From positions 1 to 14,749 of the forward strand of contig JAABQN010000023.1 in assembly GCA_011391455.1 (NCBI GenBank): DNA of 14,749 nt, read 5' to 3'. This DNA is from Nitrospiraceae bacterium (GTDB lineage: Bacteria > Nitrospirota > Nitrospiria > Nitrospirales > Nitrospiraceae). This document shows, one piece after another, positions 6,352-14,299 of the stretch (within the stretch, counting starts at the first letter, position 1; each line of letters begins with the position of its first letter). A program made the translations under genes and the position numbers. Under the pieces are notes generated by a model that searched no databases, was not told the origin of the DNA, and saw nothing but the letters and a program-made list of their open reading frames with translations.

Positions 6352-8754
6352 CTAGCCTAACTTCACAATCGTCACGCCATCCCCGCCTTCTGCCCGGTCT
6401 CCCGCGCGGAACTCCGCCACGTAGGGCGAGTCCTTCAAGTAGACTCGCAACGACGCTTTGAGTTTCCCCGTGCCATGGCCATGAATGATGCGCAGAAACG
6501 GCGCACCGGCCACAGTGGCGCGATCCAGCGCCGCAACCACGTCATCCAACGCCTCGTCCGCCGCCTTCCCACGAACATCCACGACCGTCTGTTCATCGAG
6601 CCTCAGCCCGCCGCCTGAAGAAGCCCGATGAGGACTGGATGAGACTGGCAGCGGTACTGCCCCCCCTCGTGCAAGACCAACGAGATTCGCCACTGTGGCC
6701 AGCACTTCCCCCGCCCCCACCTTCACCCTCACACGTTTCTTCCCTTGTGGCGGTTCGAGGAGTATGCCAATCATGCCGAGCCCGCCGATCTCGACCTGAT
6801 CCCCCACCCCCAACTGCTCAAGCGGAATCGGCGTGTCGGTCGGAGTCAATTCGGCTCTCGTCTGCGCCTCAAGCTCGAACAATCGTTGCTTCGCCGCTTT
6901 GGCTTTGATCAATTTCTGCTCGCCCTTGACGGTATCCACCGTGGCTTGCACTTCTGCCCGTGCCCGACTGAACTGTTCACTGAGTTTTCGCTTAAAGCCC
7001 TTCTGCGCTTCACGTTCTGTGTCTTCCAGGTGAGCCAACTGTGCCTTCGCGCGTTGCTCGGCCTGTTCCGCTTCACCTCTGGCCTCAACAGCGCGGGCCA
7101 GATCGTCGGCCAACTGCCGCTGTGTACGTTGTAAATCGTGCAGCATCGTTTCCATGACCCGGTCGTCTTTATGGAGTTTCTGTCTCGCCTCATCCAGCAA
7201 GGCCCGGTCCATGCCTAGTCGACCGGCAATCTCCAGTGCGGACGATCCACCTGGCACTCCCATGAAAAGCCGATAGGTCGGCGAGAGCGTAGCCACGTCG
7301 AATTCGACCGAAGCGTTCGCAAAACCTGGCATCGTATGAGCCAAGGCCTTCAGCGATCCGTAGTGCGTCGTCGCAACGACTTTCATCCCCAGCGTGGCCA
7401 GCCGACAGAGCAACGCTTCAGCCAAGGCTGCCCCTTCTGTCGGATCAGTCGAGGTCACAGGTTCATCAAGGAGGACCAGCCATTGGCGCAGGACGGCATT
7501 GAGATCGCTGTTACGCTGACGATCCGCTTCATCGAGCAATTGAATCATTTGAGTCATGTGCGCCGAAAAGCTGGACAGATCGCGGGCCAGGTCTTGGGCG
7601 TCGCCGATATCGGCATAGACGTCGGGAAAGATCGCCATTTGGGACTCTGCATCACAGGGCAAATGCAATCCGGCCCGGACCATCAAAGCAAAGAGCCCGA
7701 CGATCTTGAGGGTCACAGTCTTCCCGCCGGTATTGGGACCGGAAATGACGAGCACATGAATCGATTCATCCAGGAGAATATCGTTAGCGACAACCTGCCC
7801 TTTCGACAATACGAGCAAGGGGTGCCTGGCCCGTAACAGTCTCACGCGCCCGTCTGCGTTGAGATCGACTGGCTGCGCCTTTAATTGACGGCCAAACGAT
7901 GCCCGCGCCGAAATACCGTCAAGCACGGCCAGGACTTCGAGCCCCGCCAGAACGACCTCGGACTGTTCGGCAATGAGAGAAGACAACTCACGGAGGATGC
8001 GCCGCACTTCCCGTTCGATCTCCAGATCCGCCACTTTGATGGAATTGTTCAGTTCGACCAGCTCACGCGGTTCGATAAACACTGTCGCGCCACTGGCTGA
8101 CACATCATGAACGATCCCCGGAACTCTTCCGCGCATGTCGGCTTTCACCGGAATGACATACCGTCCTTCTCGCTGGGCAAAATACTGTTCTTGTAAAATT
8201 TCCTCATAGCGACGCGAATGCAGCATCTGACTTACTTGATCGCGCATCTGCTGTTTGAGCGCATGGGCCTGATGAGTCAGGCGCCGCAACTCCGGTGTTG
8301 CAGACTCCTTGATCGAGCCGTCAGGATGGATCGCCACATCCAGCGCAGTTCTCACAGGCCGCAGTTCACCGACCAACAATAGAGGGTATGCGGCGGAGGC
8401 CAACGCGAGCGCGTCCTGTTGATGCCGTCCCATGAAACGTCTACTCTCTTCAAGCAATTCCAGCACCAGCGCGCAATCCCGGAGTTCGTGGACCTCCAAC
8501 ACCGCCCCTTTCTTCGCCCGAACAAGCGGATCCTGAATGTCCGGAAATGCCAAGACCGGCAGCGCCTCACCGGAGGCTTGCAGCTGTCCCATCTCCGTCG
8601 TTTCCTGTTGCCGCTGCCGTGAGTCGTGGAGGCTGGACGCCAATTCGAGAGTACGACAACGCGCCGCCCCCATCGTCGATCTGGCGTGCCCGGCAAGGGC
8701 ATCGAGCAGTCTCGGCCACTCCAACACCTGCGTGGTCTGTTTGAAGAGATTCAC
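6352..8754 (-). CDS. mutS2: MutS2 family protein with C-terminal Smr domain
   Basis: An 800-residue MutS2. The family acts in suppression of homologous recombination and, as shown in some bacteria, in rescue of stalled or collided ribosomes; it is not part of classical mismatch repair. The core and lever region (about 1-330) is followed by the ABC-type ATPase with Walker A GPNTGGKT (339-346), the signature-like DLSSFSAHM (392-400), Walker B LVLLDE (426-431) and ATTHYGSLKA (461-470). A long charged coiled coil lies at about 520-635. The Smr domain (about 717-800) has DVRG (726-729) and HGHGTG (758-763). The segment after Walker B reads DEPVTSTDPTEG, where MutS2 proteins normally have a DELGAGTDP-like sequence. 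The start is GTG 8754, with GAGG about 7 bases upstream. It is divergent from gapA with a 259-base spacer. The length is normal for the family. Confidence 0.95.
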   Translation of the reverse strand: MNLFKQTTQVLEWPRLLDALAGHARSTMGAARCRTLELASSLHDSRQRQQETTEMGQLQASGEALPVLAFPDIQDPLVRAKKGAVLEVHELRDCALVLELLEESRRFMGRHQQDALALASAAYPLLLVGELRPVRTALDVAIHPDGSIKESATPELRRLTHQAHALKQQMRDQVSQMLHSRRYEEILQEQYFAQREGRYVIPVKADMRGRVPGIVHDVSASGATVFIEPRELVELNNSIKVADLEIEREVRRILRELSSLIAEQSEVVLAGLEVLAVLDGISARASFGRQLKAQPVDLNADGRVRLLRARHPLLVLSKGQVVANDILLDESIHVLVISGPNTGGKTVTLKIVGLFALMVRAGLHLPCDAESQMAIFPDVYADIGDAQDLARDLSSFSAHMTQMIQLLDEADRQRNSDLNAVLRQWLVLLDEPVTSTDPTEGAALAEALLCRLATLGMKVVATTHYGSLKALAHTMPGFANASVEFDVATLSPTYRLFMGVPGGSSALEIAGRLGMDRALLDEARQKLHKDDRVMETMLHDLQRTQRQLADDLARAVEARGEAEQAEQRAKAQLAHLEDTEREAQKGFKRKLSEQFSRARAEVQATVDTVKGEQKLIKAKAAKQRLFELEAQTRAELTPTDTPIPLEQLGVGDQVEIGGLGMIGILLEPPQGKKRVRVKVGAGEVLATVANLVGLARGGAVPLPVSSSPHRASSGGGLRLDEQTVVDVRGKAADEALDDVVAALDRATVAGAPFLRIIHGHGTGKLKASLRVYLKDSPYVAEFRAGDRAEGGDGVTIVKLG

Positions 8755-8925
8755 CGCTGCCTCACGAGAAAACGTCTCACGAAAGAATCGGCAAACTCTA
8801 ACGAACCAGGCAACAGAGACGCAAGGGACAGGTTCTCGATCTTCGCACCAACTGTGTCGTTATCTACGCTTCTTGCGATAGTGATTTGCTTCTGAGCCTG
8901 CACAGAATTACTACATTGGAATGGC

Positions 8926-8954
8926 TTGACAAGGCCCAGGAGCGCCGATACTAT
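8926..8954 (+). promoter_or_regulatory. Sigma-70-type promoter of the gapA cluster
   Basis: TTGACA at 8926-8931 and TACTAT at 8949-8954 are separated by 17 bases. That is a perfect -35, a 5/6 match at -10 and ideal spacing. The predicted start of transcription is near 8961, giving a leader of about 53 bases before gapA. It is the strongest promoter in the window, as expected for a central glycolytic cluster. Confidence 0.85.
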
Positions 8955-8965
8955 CGGCCTCACTC

Positions 8966-8988
8966 AGACCGGTAGATTCAACCGGTCT
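8966..8988 (+). promoter_or_regulatory. Perfect 8-bp dyad in the gapA leader
   Basis: AGACCGGT (8966-8973) and ACCGGTCT (8981-8988) form a perfect inverted repeat around a 7-base spacer, beginning about 5 bases after the predicted transcript start. It could be an operator for a dimeric repressor or a 5' mRNA stem protecting the transcript. The gapA Shine-Dalgarno GAGG (8999-9002) follows and is not included in the stem. Confidence 0.6.
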
Positions 8989-9013
8989 CTTTCTTCTTGA
9001 GGAATTACTCGTC

Positions 9014-10027
9014 ATGGCTATTCGGATCGGTATTAATGGATTTGGACGGATCGGACGAAATGTCCTGCGGGCGTCTCTCGGCGATCCCGACCTCCACATT
9101 GTCGCAGTAAACGACCTCACAGATGCGAAAACACTCGCCTATCTCTTAAAGTACGACTCGGTACACGGAACTTTACAGGGGAACGTCGAGGCCCAAGGCG
9201 ATCAGATCCTTATCGACGGCAAGCCCATCAAGGTGCTCGCGATCAAGGATCCCAAAGACCTTCCCTGGAAGGAGTTGGATGTCGACATCGTCATCGAATC
9301 GACAGGGCGCTTTACCGATCGCGAGGGCGCGGGAAAGCACATCACTGCCGGAGCTAAACACGTCATTATTTCCGCGCCGGCGAAGGATCCGGATGTCACC
9401 ATCGTCCTGGGCGTCAACGACGCGGCCTACGATCCGAAAACGCACCACATCATCTCCAACGCCTCTTGCACGACCAATTGTCTCGCTCCCGTCGCAAAAG
9501 TGCTGTTGGATAATTTCGGCATCAAGCACGGCGTCATGACCACGATCCATTCCTATACCAACGACCAGCAGTTGCTCGATCTGCCACACAAAGACTTGCG
9601 TCGAGGGCGCGCGGCAGGCATGTCGATGATCCCAACCAGTACCGGCGCGGCAAAAGCGCTGCACCTGGTACTACCACAACTCAAGGGCAAGATCGACGGC
9701 CTCGCCATCCGCGTTCCCACACCGAACGTCTCGCTGGTGGATTTGACCGTCGAAACGGAAAAGGATTGTGACGTTGCCTCCGTCAATGCTGCCTTCAAGA
9801 AAGCGGCGAATGGCCCGATGAAAAATATTCTGCTCTATTCTGAAGACCCGATCGTCTCGATCGATCAAAAAGGCGACTCACATTCGGCCACATTCGATGC
9901 CCCGCTCACAATGGCCATCGACAAACGCATGGTCAAGGTGACGGCCTGGTACGACAACGAATGGGGCTATTCATGCCGAGTCCGAGACCTCATCAAGGTG
10001 ATCGCGGCAGGAGCGAAAGGGCGCTAG
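9014..10027 (+). CDS. gapA: Glyceraldehyde-3-phosphate dehydrogenase, type I
   Basis: A 337-residue GAPDH catalysing the phosphorylating oxidation of glyceraldehyde 3-phosphate to 1,3-bisphosphoglycerate in the cytoplasm. The Rossmann motif INGFGRIGRN (7-16) and the Asp at position 35 after AVN suggest NAD preference. The active-site SNASCTTNCLAP has catalytic Cys152, and His179 lies in TTIHSYTNDQ. The C-terminal WYDNEWGYSCR is the usual family ending. The length is full. ATG 9014 is preceded by GAGG 11 bases upstream. It is the first gene of a same-strand cluster gapA-pgk-tpiA-secG driven by the strong promoter at 8926-8954. Confidence 0.98.
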   Translation: MAIRIGINGFGRIGRNVLRASLGDPDLHIVAVNDLTDAKTLAYLLKYDSVHGTLQGNVEAQGDQILIDGKPIKVLAIKDPKDLPWKELDVDIVIESTGRFTDREGAGKHITAGAKHVIISAPAKDPDVTIVLGVNDAAYDPKTHHIISNASCTTNCLAPVAKVLLDNFGIKHGVMTTIHSYTNDQQLLDLPHKDLRRGRAAGMSMIPTSTGAAKALHLVLPQLKGKIDGLAIRVPTPNVSLVDLTVETEKDCDVASVNAAFKKAANGPMKNILLYSEDPIVSIDQKGDSHSATFDAPLTMAIDKRMVKVTAWYDNEWGYSCRVRDLIKVIAAGAKGR

Positions 10028-10035
10028 AGTGCCGC

Positions 10036-10050
10036 TCAGGCGATGCCTGA
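10036..10050 (+). other. Short intercistronic hairpin between gapA and pgk
   Basis: TCAGGC-GAT-GCCTGA is a perfect 6-bp inverted repeat with a 3-base loop, 8 bases after the gapA stop. No U-tract follows, so it is unlikely to terminate transcription. It may protect the gapA mRNA 3' end after processing or set expression ratios in the cluster. Confidence 0.45.
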
Positions 10051-10112
10051 CTCAGCCCGATTCTGTTTCTCGTTGACTCCTATTCCAGGGAAACCAACCT
10101 GACGGAGCCGCA

Positions 10113-11309
10113 ATGAATCTCCGTAAACAAACGATTGACGATGTCGTGCTCCGAGACAAGCGCGTCATCATCCGAGCCGACTTCAACGTCCCATTGGACG
10201 ATTCGCACCAAATCACCGACGACACCCGCATTCGATCGACCCTGCCGACCATCAATCGCGTCGTCGACGACGGTGCCAAGGTGATCCTCTGTTCGCACCT
10301 CGGCCGCCCCAATGGAAAATACGACCCAAAATACAGCCTAGCCCCGGTGGCAAAACGCCTGGGACGGCTCATGGGAAAAGATATTCAGTTTGCACCGGAT
10401 TGCATCGGCCCGGCGGTGGAAAAGCTTGTCGCACAGATGAAGCCGGGAGACGTCTTGCTCCTTGAAAACCTCCGATTCCACAAAGGGGAAGAGATAAACG
10501 ACGACGATTTTTCGAAAGCGTTGGCATCTCTCGGTGATGTCTATATCAACGACGCGTTCGGCGCCGCACATCGGGCTCATGCCTCCACCGTCGGCATCAC
10601 CAAGTTCATTCCCGCCTCGGCTGCCGGCTTCCTCCTCAAGAAAGAGATCGAATACCTCGAAGGCGCGGTCGAAAACCCCGTTCGGCCCTTTGTCGCCATT
10701 CTCGGCGGGGCAAAAGTGTCCGGGAAGATCGGCGTCATCGAGAATTTGGGCAAGCGCGTCGACAAGGTCATTATCGGTGGCGGTATGGCCTTTACCTTCT
10801 TAAAGGCGAAAGGGTTGGAAATCGGCAACTCCCTGGTCGAAAACGACATGTTGGATTTTGCGAAAGGCATAGAGGACCATGCCCTTTCCCGTGGCGTGAA
10901 ATTCTACCTGCCGGTCGATTGTGTCGTCGCGGCCAGCCGCGAACCTGGGGCGGAATCGAAGATCGTTCCGGTCCAGGAGATTCCCAAAGAATGGTATGCG
11001 CTCGACATTGGCCCAGCCTCCGTCAAGCTCTTCAACGAAGCAGTCCAGAATGCGAAAACGATTCTGTGGAACGGTCCGATGGGCGTATTCGAAATCGATG
11101 CCTACGCGCGGGGGACGCTCGCGATGGCTCATGCGGTTGCGGATGCCTACGCCCTAACGATCGTCGGCGGAGGTGAAACAGCGCTGGCTGTGCATCGAGC
11201 CGGCGAATCGGAAAATATGTCGTTTATCTCGACCGGCGGCGGCGCCGCGCTGGAATTGCTGGAAGGCAAACAACTCCCGGGCTTGACCGCCCTCCCGGAT
11301 CGAGTCTAG
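10113..11309 (+). CDS. pgk: Phosphoglycerate kinase
   Basis: A 398-residue phosphoglycerate kinase, which transfers the acyl-phosphate of 1,3-bisphosphoglycerate to ADP, the step following GAPDH. Family signatures in order: RADFNVPLDD (21-30), SHLGRPNG (61-68), LLLENLRFHKGEE (115-127), GGAKVSGK (198-205), GGGMAFTFLK (222-231), WNGPMGVFE (319-327), GGGETA (352-357) and STGGGAALELLEG (373-385). Full length with both lobes intact. ATG 10113 has GGAG 5 bases upstream. The 85-base spacer after gapA contains the small hairpin, so co-transcription with gapA is likely. Confidence 0.98.
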   Translation: MNLRKQTIDDVVLRDKRVIIRADFNVPLDDSHQITDDTRIRSTLPTINRVVDDGAKVILCSHLGRPNGKYDPKYSLAPVAKRLGRLMGKDIQFAPDCIGPAVEKLVAQMKPGDVLLLENLRFHKGEEINDDDFSKALASLGDVYINDAFGAAHRAHASTVGITKFIPASAAGFLLKKEIEYLEGAVENPVRPFVAILGGAKVSGKIGVIENLGKRVDKVIIGGGMAFTFLKAKGLEIGNSLVENDMLDFAKGIEDHALSRGVKFYLPVDCVVAASREPGAESKIVPVQEIPKEWYALDIGPASVKLFNEAVQNAKTILWNGPMGVFEIDAYARGTLAMAHAVADAYALTIVGGGETALAVHRAGESENMSFISTGGGAALELLEGKQLPGLTALPDRV

Positions 11310-11363
11310 GAATCGCCTCGCCGTTGGCGCATATCCTCTACCACCTTCAGACATCGAGATACC

Positions 11364-12134
11364 TTGCGCAAACCCCTCATCGTCGGTAATTGGAAGATGA
11401 ACAAGACGGCTTCGGAGGCCGCAGCTTTCATTCGCGACCTCTGCGAACGAGTATCCGCATCGCCTCATGCCGACGTGGTCATTGCGCCGCCCTTTACGGC
11501 CCTCGAAACGGCCCACCGAACCTTAGGCCCCTCATCCTGGATTAACCTCGGCGCGCAGGATGTCCATTGGGAGGAGCAGGGGGCCTTCACCGGGGAAGTG
11601 TCCGCTCCGATGTTGCGCGAACTGGGTTGCCGTTATGTGATCGTCGGCCACTCTGAACGTCGTGCGCACTTCGGCGAGCGCGATGAGGATCTTCAGAAGA
11701 AGATCCGGGCATCGCTGCGGCACGGGCTCTCCCCGATCTTATGTGTAGGAGAATCCCTGACGGAGCGTGAGACGAACCGAACGGAATCGGTCGTCACAGC
11801 TCAACTGAAAAGCAGCCTGGCAGGTTTGACCGCGCAGGATCTGGCGACCGTGACAATCGCCTACGAACCGGTCTGGGCTATCGGAACGGGACGAGCCGCC
11901 ACGACCGAGCAGGCCGTGACTGCGCACCGCTCAATCCGCTTACTGATTGAGACCGGCTGGGATAGCCAAACGGCCTCGGCCATCAGAATCCTTTACGGCG
12001 GTAGCGTCACACCTAAGAATATTGAGTCGCTTCTTGTCTCAGATGCGATCGACGGAGCTTTAGTCGGTGGGGCTTGTCTCAATCCCGATTCGTTTGCTAC
12101 AATCATCGATCTTGCACAGACACAGCGAGCCTAA
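11364..12134 (+). CDS. tpiA: Triosephosphate isomerase
   Basis: A 256-residue TIM-barrel enzyme that interconverts dihydroxyacetone phosphate and glyceraldehyde 3-phosphate. The substrate-binding GNWKMN has Asn9 and Lys11. The catalytic His96 is in IVGHSERR, the catalytic Glu168 in AYEPVWAIGTG, and the phosphate-binding YGGSV lies near the C-terminus. The start is TTG 11364, since no ATG or GTG in frame precedes the conserved N-terminus. Upstream there is only a weak GAG. The combination suggests lower translation than gapA and pgk. It is followed by secG after 14 bases. Confidence 0.97.
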   Translation: MRKPLIVGNWKMNKTASEAAAFIRDLCERVSASPHADVVIAPPFTALETAHRTLGPSSWINLGAQDVHWEEQGAFTGEVSAPMLRELGCRYVIVGHSERRAHFGERDEDLQKKIRASLRHGLSPILCVGESLTERETNRTESVVTAQLKSSLAGLTAQDLATVTIAYEPVWAIGTGRAATTEQAVTAHRSIRLLIETGWDSQTASAIRILYGGSVTPKNIESLLVSDAIDGALVGGACLNPDSFATIIDLAQTQRA

Positions 12135-12148
12135 CTGATCGGAGTGCC

Positions 12149-12511
12149 ATGTATATCTTCCTCATCATCATTCACGTCATGGTCTGTTTCCTCATGGTCG
12201 GCGCAATCCTCTTGCAATCAGGAAAGGGCGCCGAGATCGGCGCATCTTTCGGCGGCTCCAGCCAAACCGTCTTTGGTAGCCGAGGCCCCGCCAACTTTCT
12301 GAGCAAATTCACGGTCGCCGTTGCAACCATCTTCATGCTGACCTCGCTCGGCCTTGCTATCCTCGCTAAAGAACGAGCGTTTTCTTCCACGGTCATCGAT
12401 CTCAATAAGAAAGAGACTTCTCAGCCCGCTCCCGAAACACCAGCCACGACACCGGCAGCCCCGGCCGCTGAAACCCACAAGCCAGACGACGCTTCCTCCG
12501 GCAAACACTAG
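12149..12511 (+). CDS. secG: Preprotein translocase subunit SecG
   Basis: A 120-residue inner-membrane protein, the accessory subunit of the SecYEG translocon. It has two transmembrane helices, about 2-22 (IFLIIIHVMVCFLMVGAILL) and 52-72, separated by the conserved cytoplasmic loop LLQSGKGAEIGASFGGSSQTVFG. A Pro/Ala/Thr-rich C-terminal extension (about 91-110) is probably disordered. ATG 12149 with GGAG at 12141-12144 is the start. An open frame to 12074 would overlap tpiA and lacks homology. Placement after tpiA is a common bacterial arrangement. Confidence 0.95.
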   Translation: MYIFLIIIHVMVCFLMVGAILLQSGKGAEIGASFGGSSQTVFGSRGPANFLSKFTVAVATIFMLTSLGLAILAKERAFSSTVIDLNKKETSQPAPETPATTPAAPAAETHKPDDASSGKH

Positions 12512-12540
12512 AAGGACACTGAAAAAGTCTGCCATCCTGT

Positions 12541-12625
12541 TTTGTTTATTTGGTTTGTTTGGTCTGTTTAGTTGAACGAAGCTAACCAGATGAACCAAAT
12601 AGACCAAATGAACCAGACAAACCAG
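12541..12625 (+). terminator. Long imperfect hairpin downstream of secG
   Basis: Positions 12541-12573 pair with 12593-12625 in one continuous register of 33 positions without bulges. By hand I count 25 Watson-Crick pairs, 5 G-U wobbles on the + strand and 3 mismatches, with a 19-base loop. The left arm is almost only T and G (TTTGGTTTGTTTGGTCTG) and the right arm is made of repeated AACCA/GACCA units. It lies between the convergent genes secG and ilvE and may end or protect transcripts. A canonical U-tract is absent after the right arm, so the terminator role is inference. Confidence 0.55.
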
Positions 12626-12629
12626 TCTG

Positions 12630-12667
12630 TTCTCACAGCTGCCAAAAATGCCGATGGGAAGTGAGAA
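12630..12667. other. Inverted repeat downstream of ilvE
   Basis: TTCTCAC (12630-12636) and GTGAGAA (12661-12667) form a perfect 7-bp inverted repeat with a 24-base loop, about 30 bases beyond the ilvE stop. It may be part of the 3' end of the ilvE transcript. There is no U-tract, so no firm role can be given. Confidence 0.35.
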
Positions 12668-12697
12668 GGTAAGAGCTAACCGCGACTCAGCGTCTTA

Positions 12698-13612
12698 CTA
12701 GATTCTGGTGAGCCACGCCTCGCGGGAAGGATCCTCCCCACGCACGATGGAAAAGTAGGCCTTCTGCAAAGCTTGCGTAATCGGACCTGGTGTGCCGGTT
12801 CCAATCCGGCGATTGTCGATCTCCCGCACCGGCGTCAGCTCGGCAGCGGTCCCGGTCACGAATACTTCATCCGCGATATACATATCATCGCGTGTGAAGC
12901 GCTCCTCCACCACAGGGATACGCCGCTCCCGTGCCAATTCGATGACGGAGCTTCTGGTGATGCCGTCGAGGATCGAGGTGAGCGGCGTGGTCTTGATCTG
13001 CCCTTTACGCACAATGAAGATATTCTCCCCCGTCCCCTCTGACACATACCCTTCGGTATCGAGCAAAATAGCTTCATCGTACCCGTCCGCTTTCGCTTCC
13101 CGCTTCGCGAGTATTGAGTTCACGTAGTAGCCGGAAATTTTCCCCCTCGCCATCGAGACATTGACGTGATGACGAGTAAATGACGACACACGGGCCCGCA
13201 TTCCATTCGCAATCGCATCGTCCCCGAGGTAGGCGCCCCAGGTCCAGGCCGCGATGGCCAGCTTGATCGGATTGTCGCCGGGATAGACCCCCATCGCTCC
13301 ATGCCCGATATAGACGAGCGGGCGAATATAGCAGGACTCCAACTTGTTGACCCTGACGGTCTCCACAATGGCCGCAGCCACCTGCTTCTTGTCGAAGGGC
13401 ATCTGCATCATGCCGATATGGGCGGAATCGAACAACCGATCGACATGCTCTTGTAGCCGAAAAATCGCTGAACCGGACTTTCCCTTATAACAGCGAAGCC
13501 CCTCGAACGCACCCAGTCCATAATGCAGCGAATGGGTCATCACGTGGACATGCGCGTCCGCCCAATTGACGAACGACCCATCCATCCAAATTTTCCCTTG
13601 TGGCTCAAGCAT
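12698..13612 (-). CDS. ilvE: Branched-chain amino acid aminotransferase
   Basis: A 304-residue class IV (fold type IV) PLP aminotransferase that catalyses the last step of Leu, Ile and Val synthesis and the first step of their degradation. The N-terminus KIWMDGSFVNWADAHVHVMTHSLHYGLGAFEGLR is characteristic of this subfamily. The PLP-binding Lys is Lys158 in ARGKISGYYVNS. YVSEGTGENIFIV and the GITRSSVIELA segment bind cofactor. VTGTAAELTPV is near the C-terminus. I chose ATG 13612, which matches the usual MLEP...KIWMDG beginning. A TTG two codons upstream is possible, and neither has a strong ribosome binding site. A sigma-70-like promoter lies 44 bases upstream. Confidence 0.96.
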   Translation of the reverse strand: MLEPQGKIWMDGSFVNWADAHVHVMTHSLHYGLGAFEGLRCYKGKSGSAIFRLQEHVDRLFDSAHIGMMQMPFDKKQVAAAIVETVRVNKLESCYIRPLVYIGHGAMGVYPGDNPIKLAIAAWTWGAYLGDDAIANGMRARVSSFTRHHVNVSMARGKISGYYVNSILAKREAKADGYDEAILLDTEGYVSEGTGENIFIVRKGQIKTTPLTSILDGITRSSVIELARERRIPVVEERFTRDDMYIADEVFVTGTAAELTPVREIDNRRIGTGTPGPITQALQKAYFSIVRGEDPSREAWLTRI

Positions 13613-13655
13613 AGACAACGAAGACAGGCTATGAACGATCGAGCGATGAAATCGG

Positions 13656-13685
13656 AATATAGCAGCGGGCTGGAAGAAGCGTCAA
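13656..13685 (-). promoter_or_regulatory. Sigma-70-type promoter of ilvE
   Basis: On the - strand TTGACG (13685-13680) and TATATT (13661-13656) are separated by 18 bases, each a 5/6 match. The predicted transcript start is near 13649, giving a leader of about 37 bases. No operator-like repeat was recognised. Confidence 0.65.
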
Positions 13686-13737
13686 GCAAACGGGCGGGGC
13701 ATGGCCCACAGGCAAGAGTAAACTACAGAGCGGCCGT

Positions 13738-14112
13738 TCAAGCGGGCATTTGAGGGGCTCGAATCTTCTGGCTCACGGCATGGGTAATGTGCTTCGTGGC
13801 TAATGGACTGAGCTGATCAAACTCCATGCCGAAATCATACCCATTCACCCACCGAACCGTTGCTCGTTCAACTTCTATGGTCGGACCATTGACTGAAAGT
13901 GTGAGGCGCAACGCCAAGCTAAGGCCTGGTTCGACCGCATGCTCGCCTTGAATGCGTATCCCGGATTGAGACAGGTTGGTCACGAGGCCCTTCCCCACGT
14001 AGTCTGGGCTGAGGTAATAGAGCGCATGCCTGATTGGTATACGACGATAGGGACGGAGTACAAATTGAATGCCTTTTAGCTTGGTGGAATGAGGCTTCCG
14101 TCTAACGGCCAT
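13738..14112 (-). CDS. Small PilZ domain protein
   Basis: A 124-residue single-domain PilZ protein; such domains bind cyclic di-GMP and relay it to motility, surface or regulatory partners. The binding signature is present as RIPIR (Arg24 and Arg28, RxxxR) and NLSQSGIRI (46-54), where the usual D/NxSxxG appears with Asn. FGMEF (about 93-97) is the typical late strand motif. A basic N-terminal stretch MAVRRKPHSTKLK precedes the domain. Three consecutive ATG codons occur; the last, 14112, is best placed because GGAG lies 6 bases upstream. It stands alone between ilvE and the divergent rplU, with no diguanylate cyclase nearby. Confidence 0.85.
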   Translation of the reverse strand: MAVRRKPHSTKLKGIQFVLRPYRRIPIRHALYYLSPDYVGKGLVTNLSQSGIRIQGEHAVEPGLSLALRLTLSVNGPTIEVERATVRWVNGYDFGMEFDQLSPLATKHITHAVSQKIRAPQMPA

Positions 14113-14269
14113 CATCATCTCCAATCCATGAAATGGTTCGACATCAGAAAAACAGCATACGCCCAGATTCCAGAGCAGGATAGCCCACGAATAGGCTAGC
14201 CCGAAGGAGGGGGCAAGGCTCGTCGGCAGACCCTCTACGGTATTATCTTAGGAAACACAGGCCTTTACC

Positions 14270-14299
14270 TTGACAGGATTCGAACCCCTATGTTACAAA
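14270..14299 (+). promoter_or_regulatory. Probable promoter of rplU-rpmA
   Basis: A perfect -35 TTGACA (14270-14275) is followed after 18 bases by TACAAA (14294-14299), a 4/6 match. The transcript would start near 14306, only about 23 bases before rplU. A TATTAT at 14241-14246 is an alternative -10 with no good -35. If that one is used, the leader would include the whole nested inverted repeat. Confidence 0.55.

Noticed and set aside
8751..8963. 70-residue open frame on the - strand ending with a 4-base overlap on the mutS2 GTG start
   Set aside because: The overlap looks like translational coupling, but the frame runs antisense through the gapA promoter and dyad, starts with GTG without a binding site, and resembles no known protein.
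12074..12148. N-terminal extension of secG
   Set aside because: It overlaps the tpiA 3' end. SecG proteins start at the first membrane helix, and GGAG precedes ATG 12149.
14268..14290. T-arm-like sequence (GGGGTTCGAATCC) on the - strand, suggesting a tRNA
   Set aside because: The surrounding bases do not form acceptor and D arms, the would-be anticodon loop lacks U33, and the T stem has a mismatch. It is probably chance overlap with the rplU leader.
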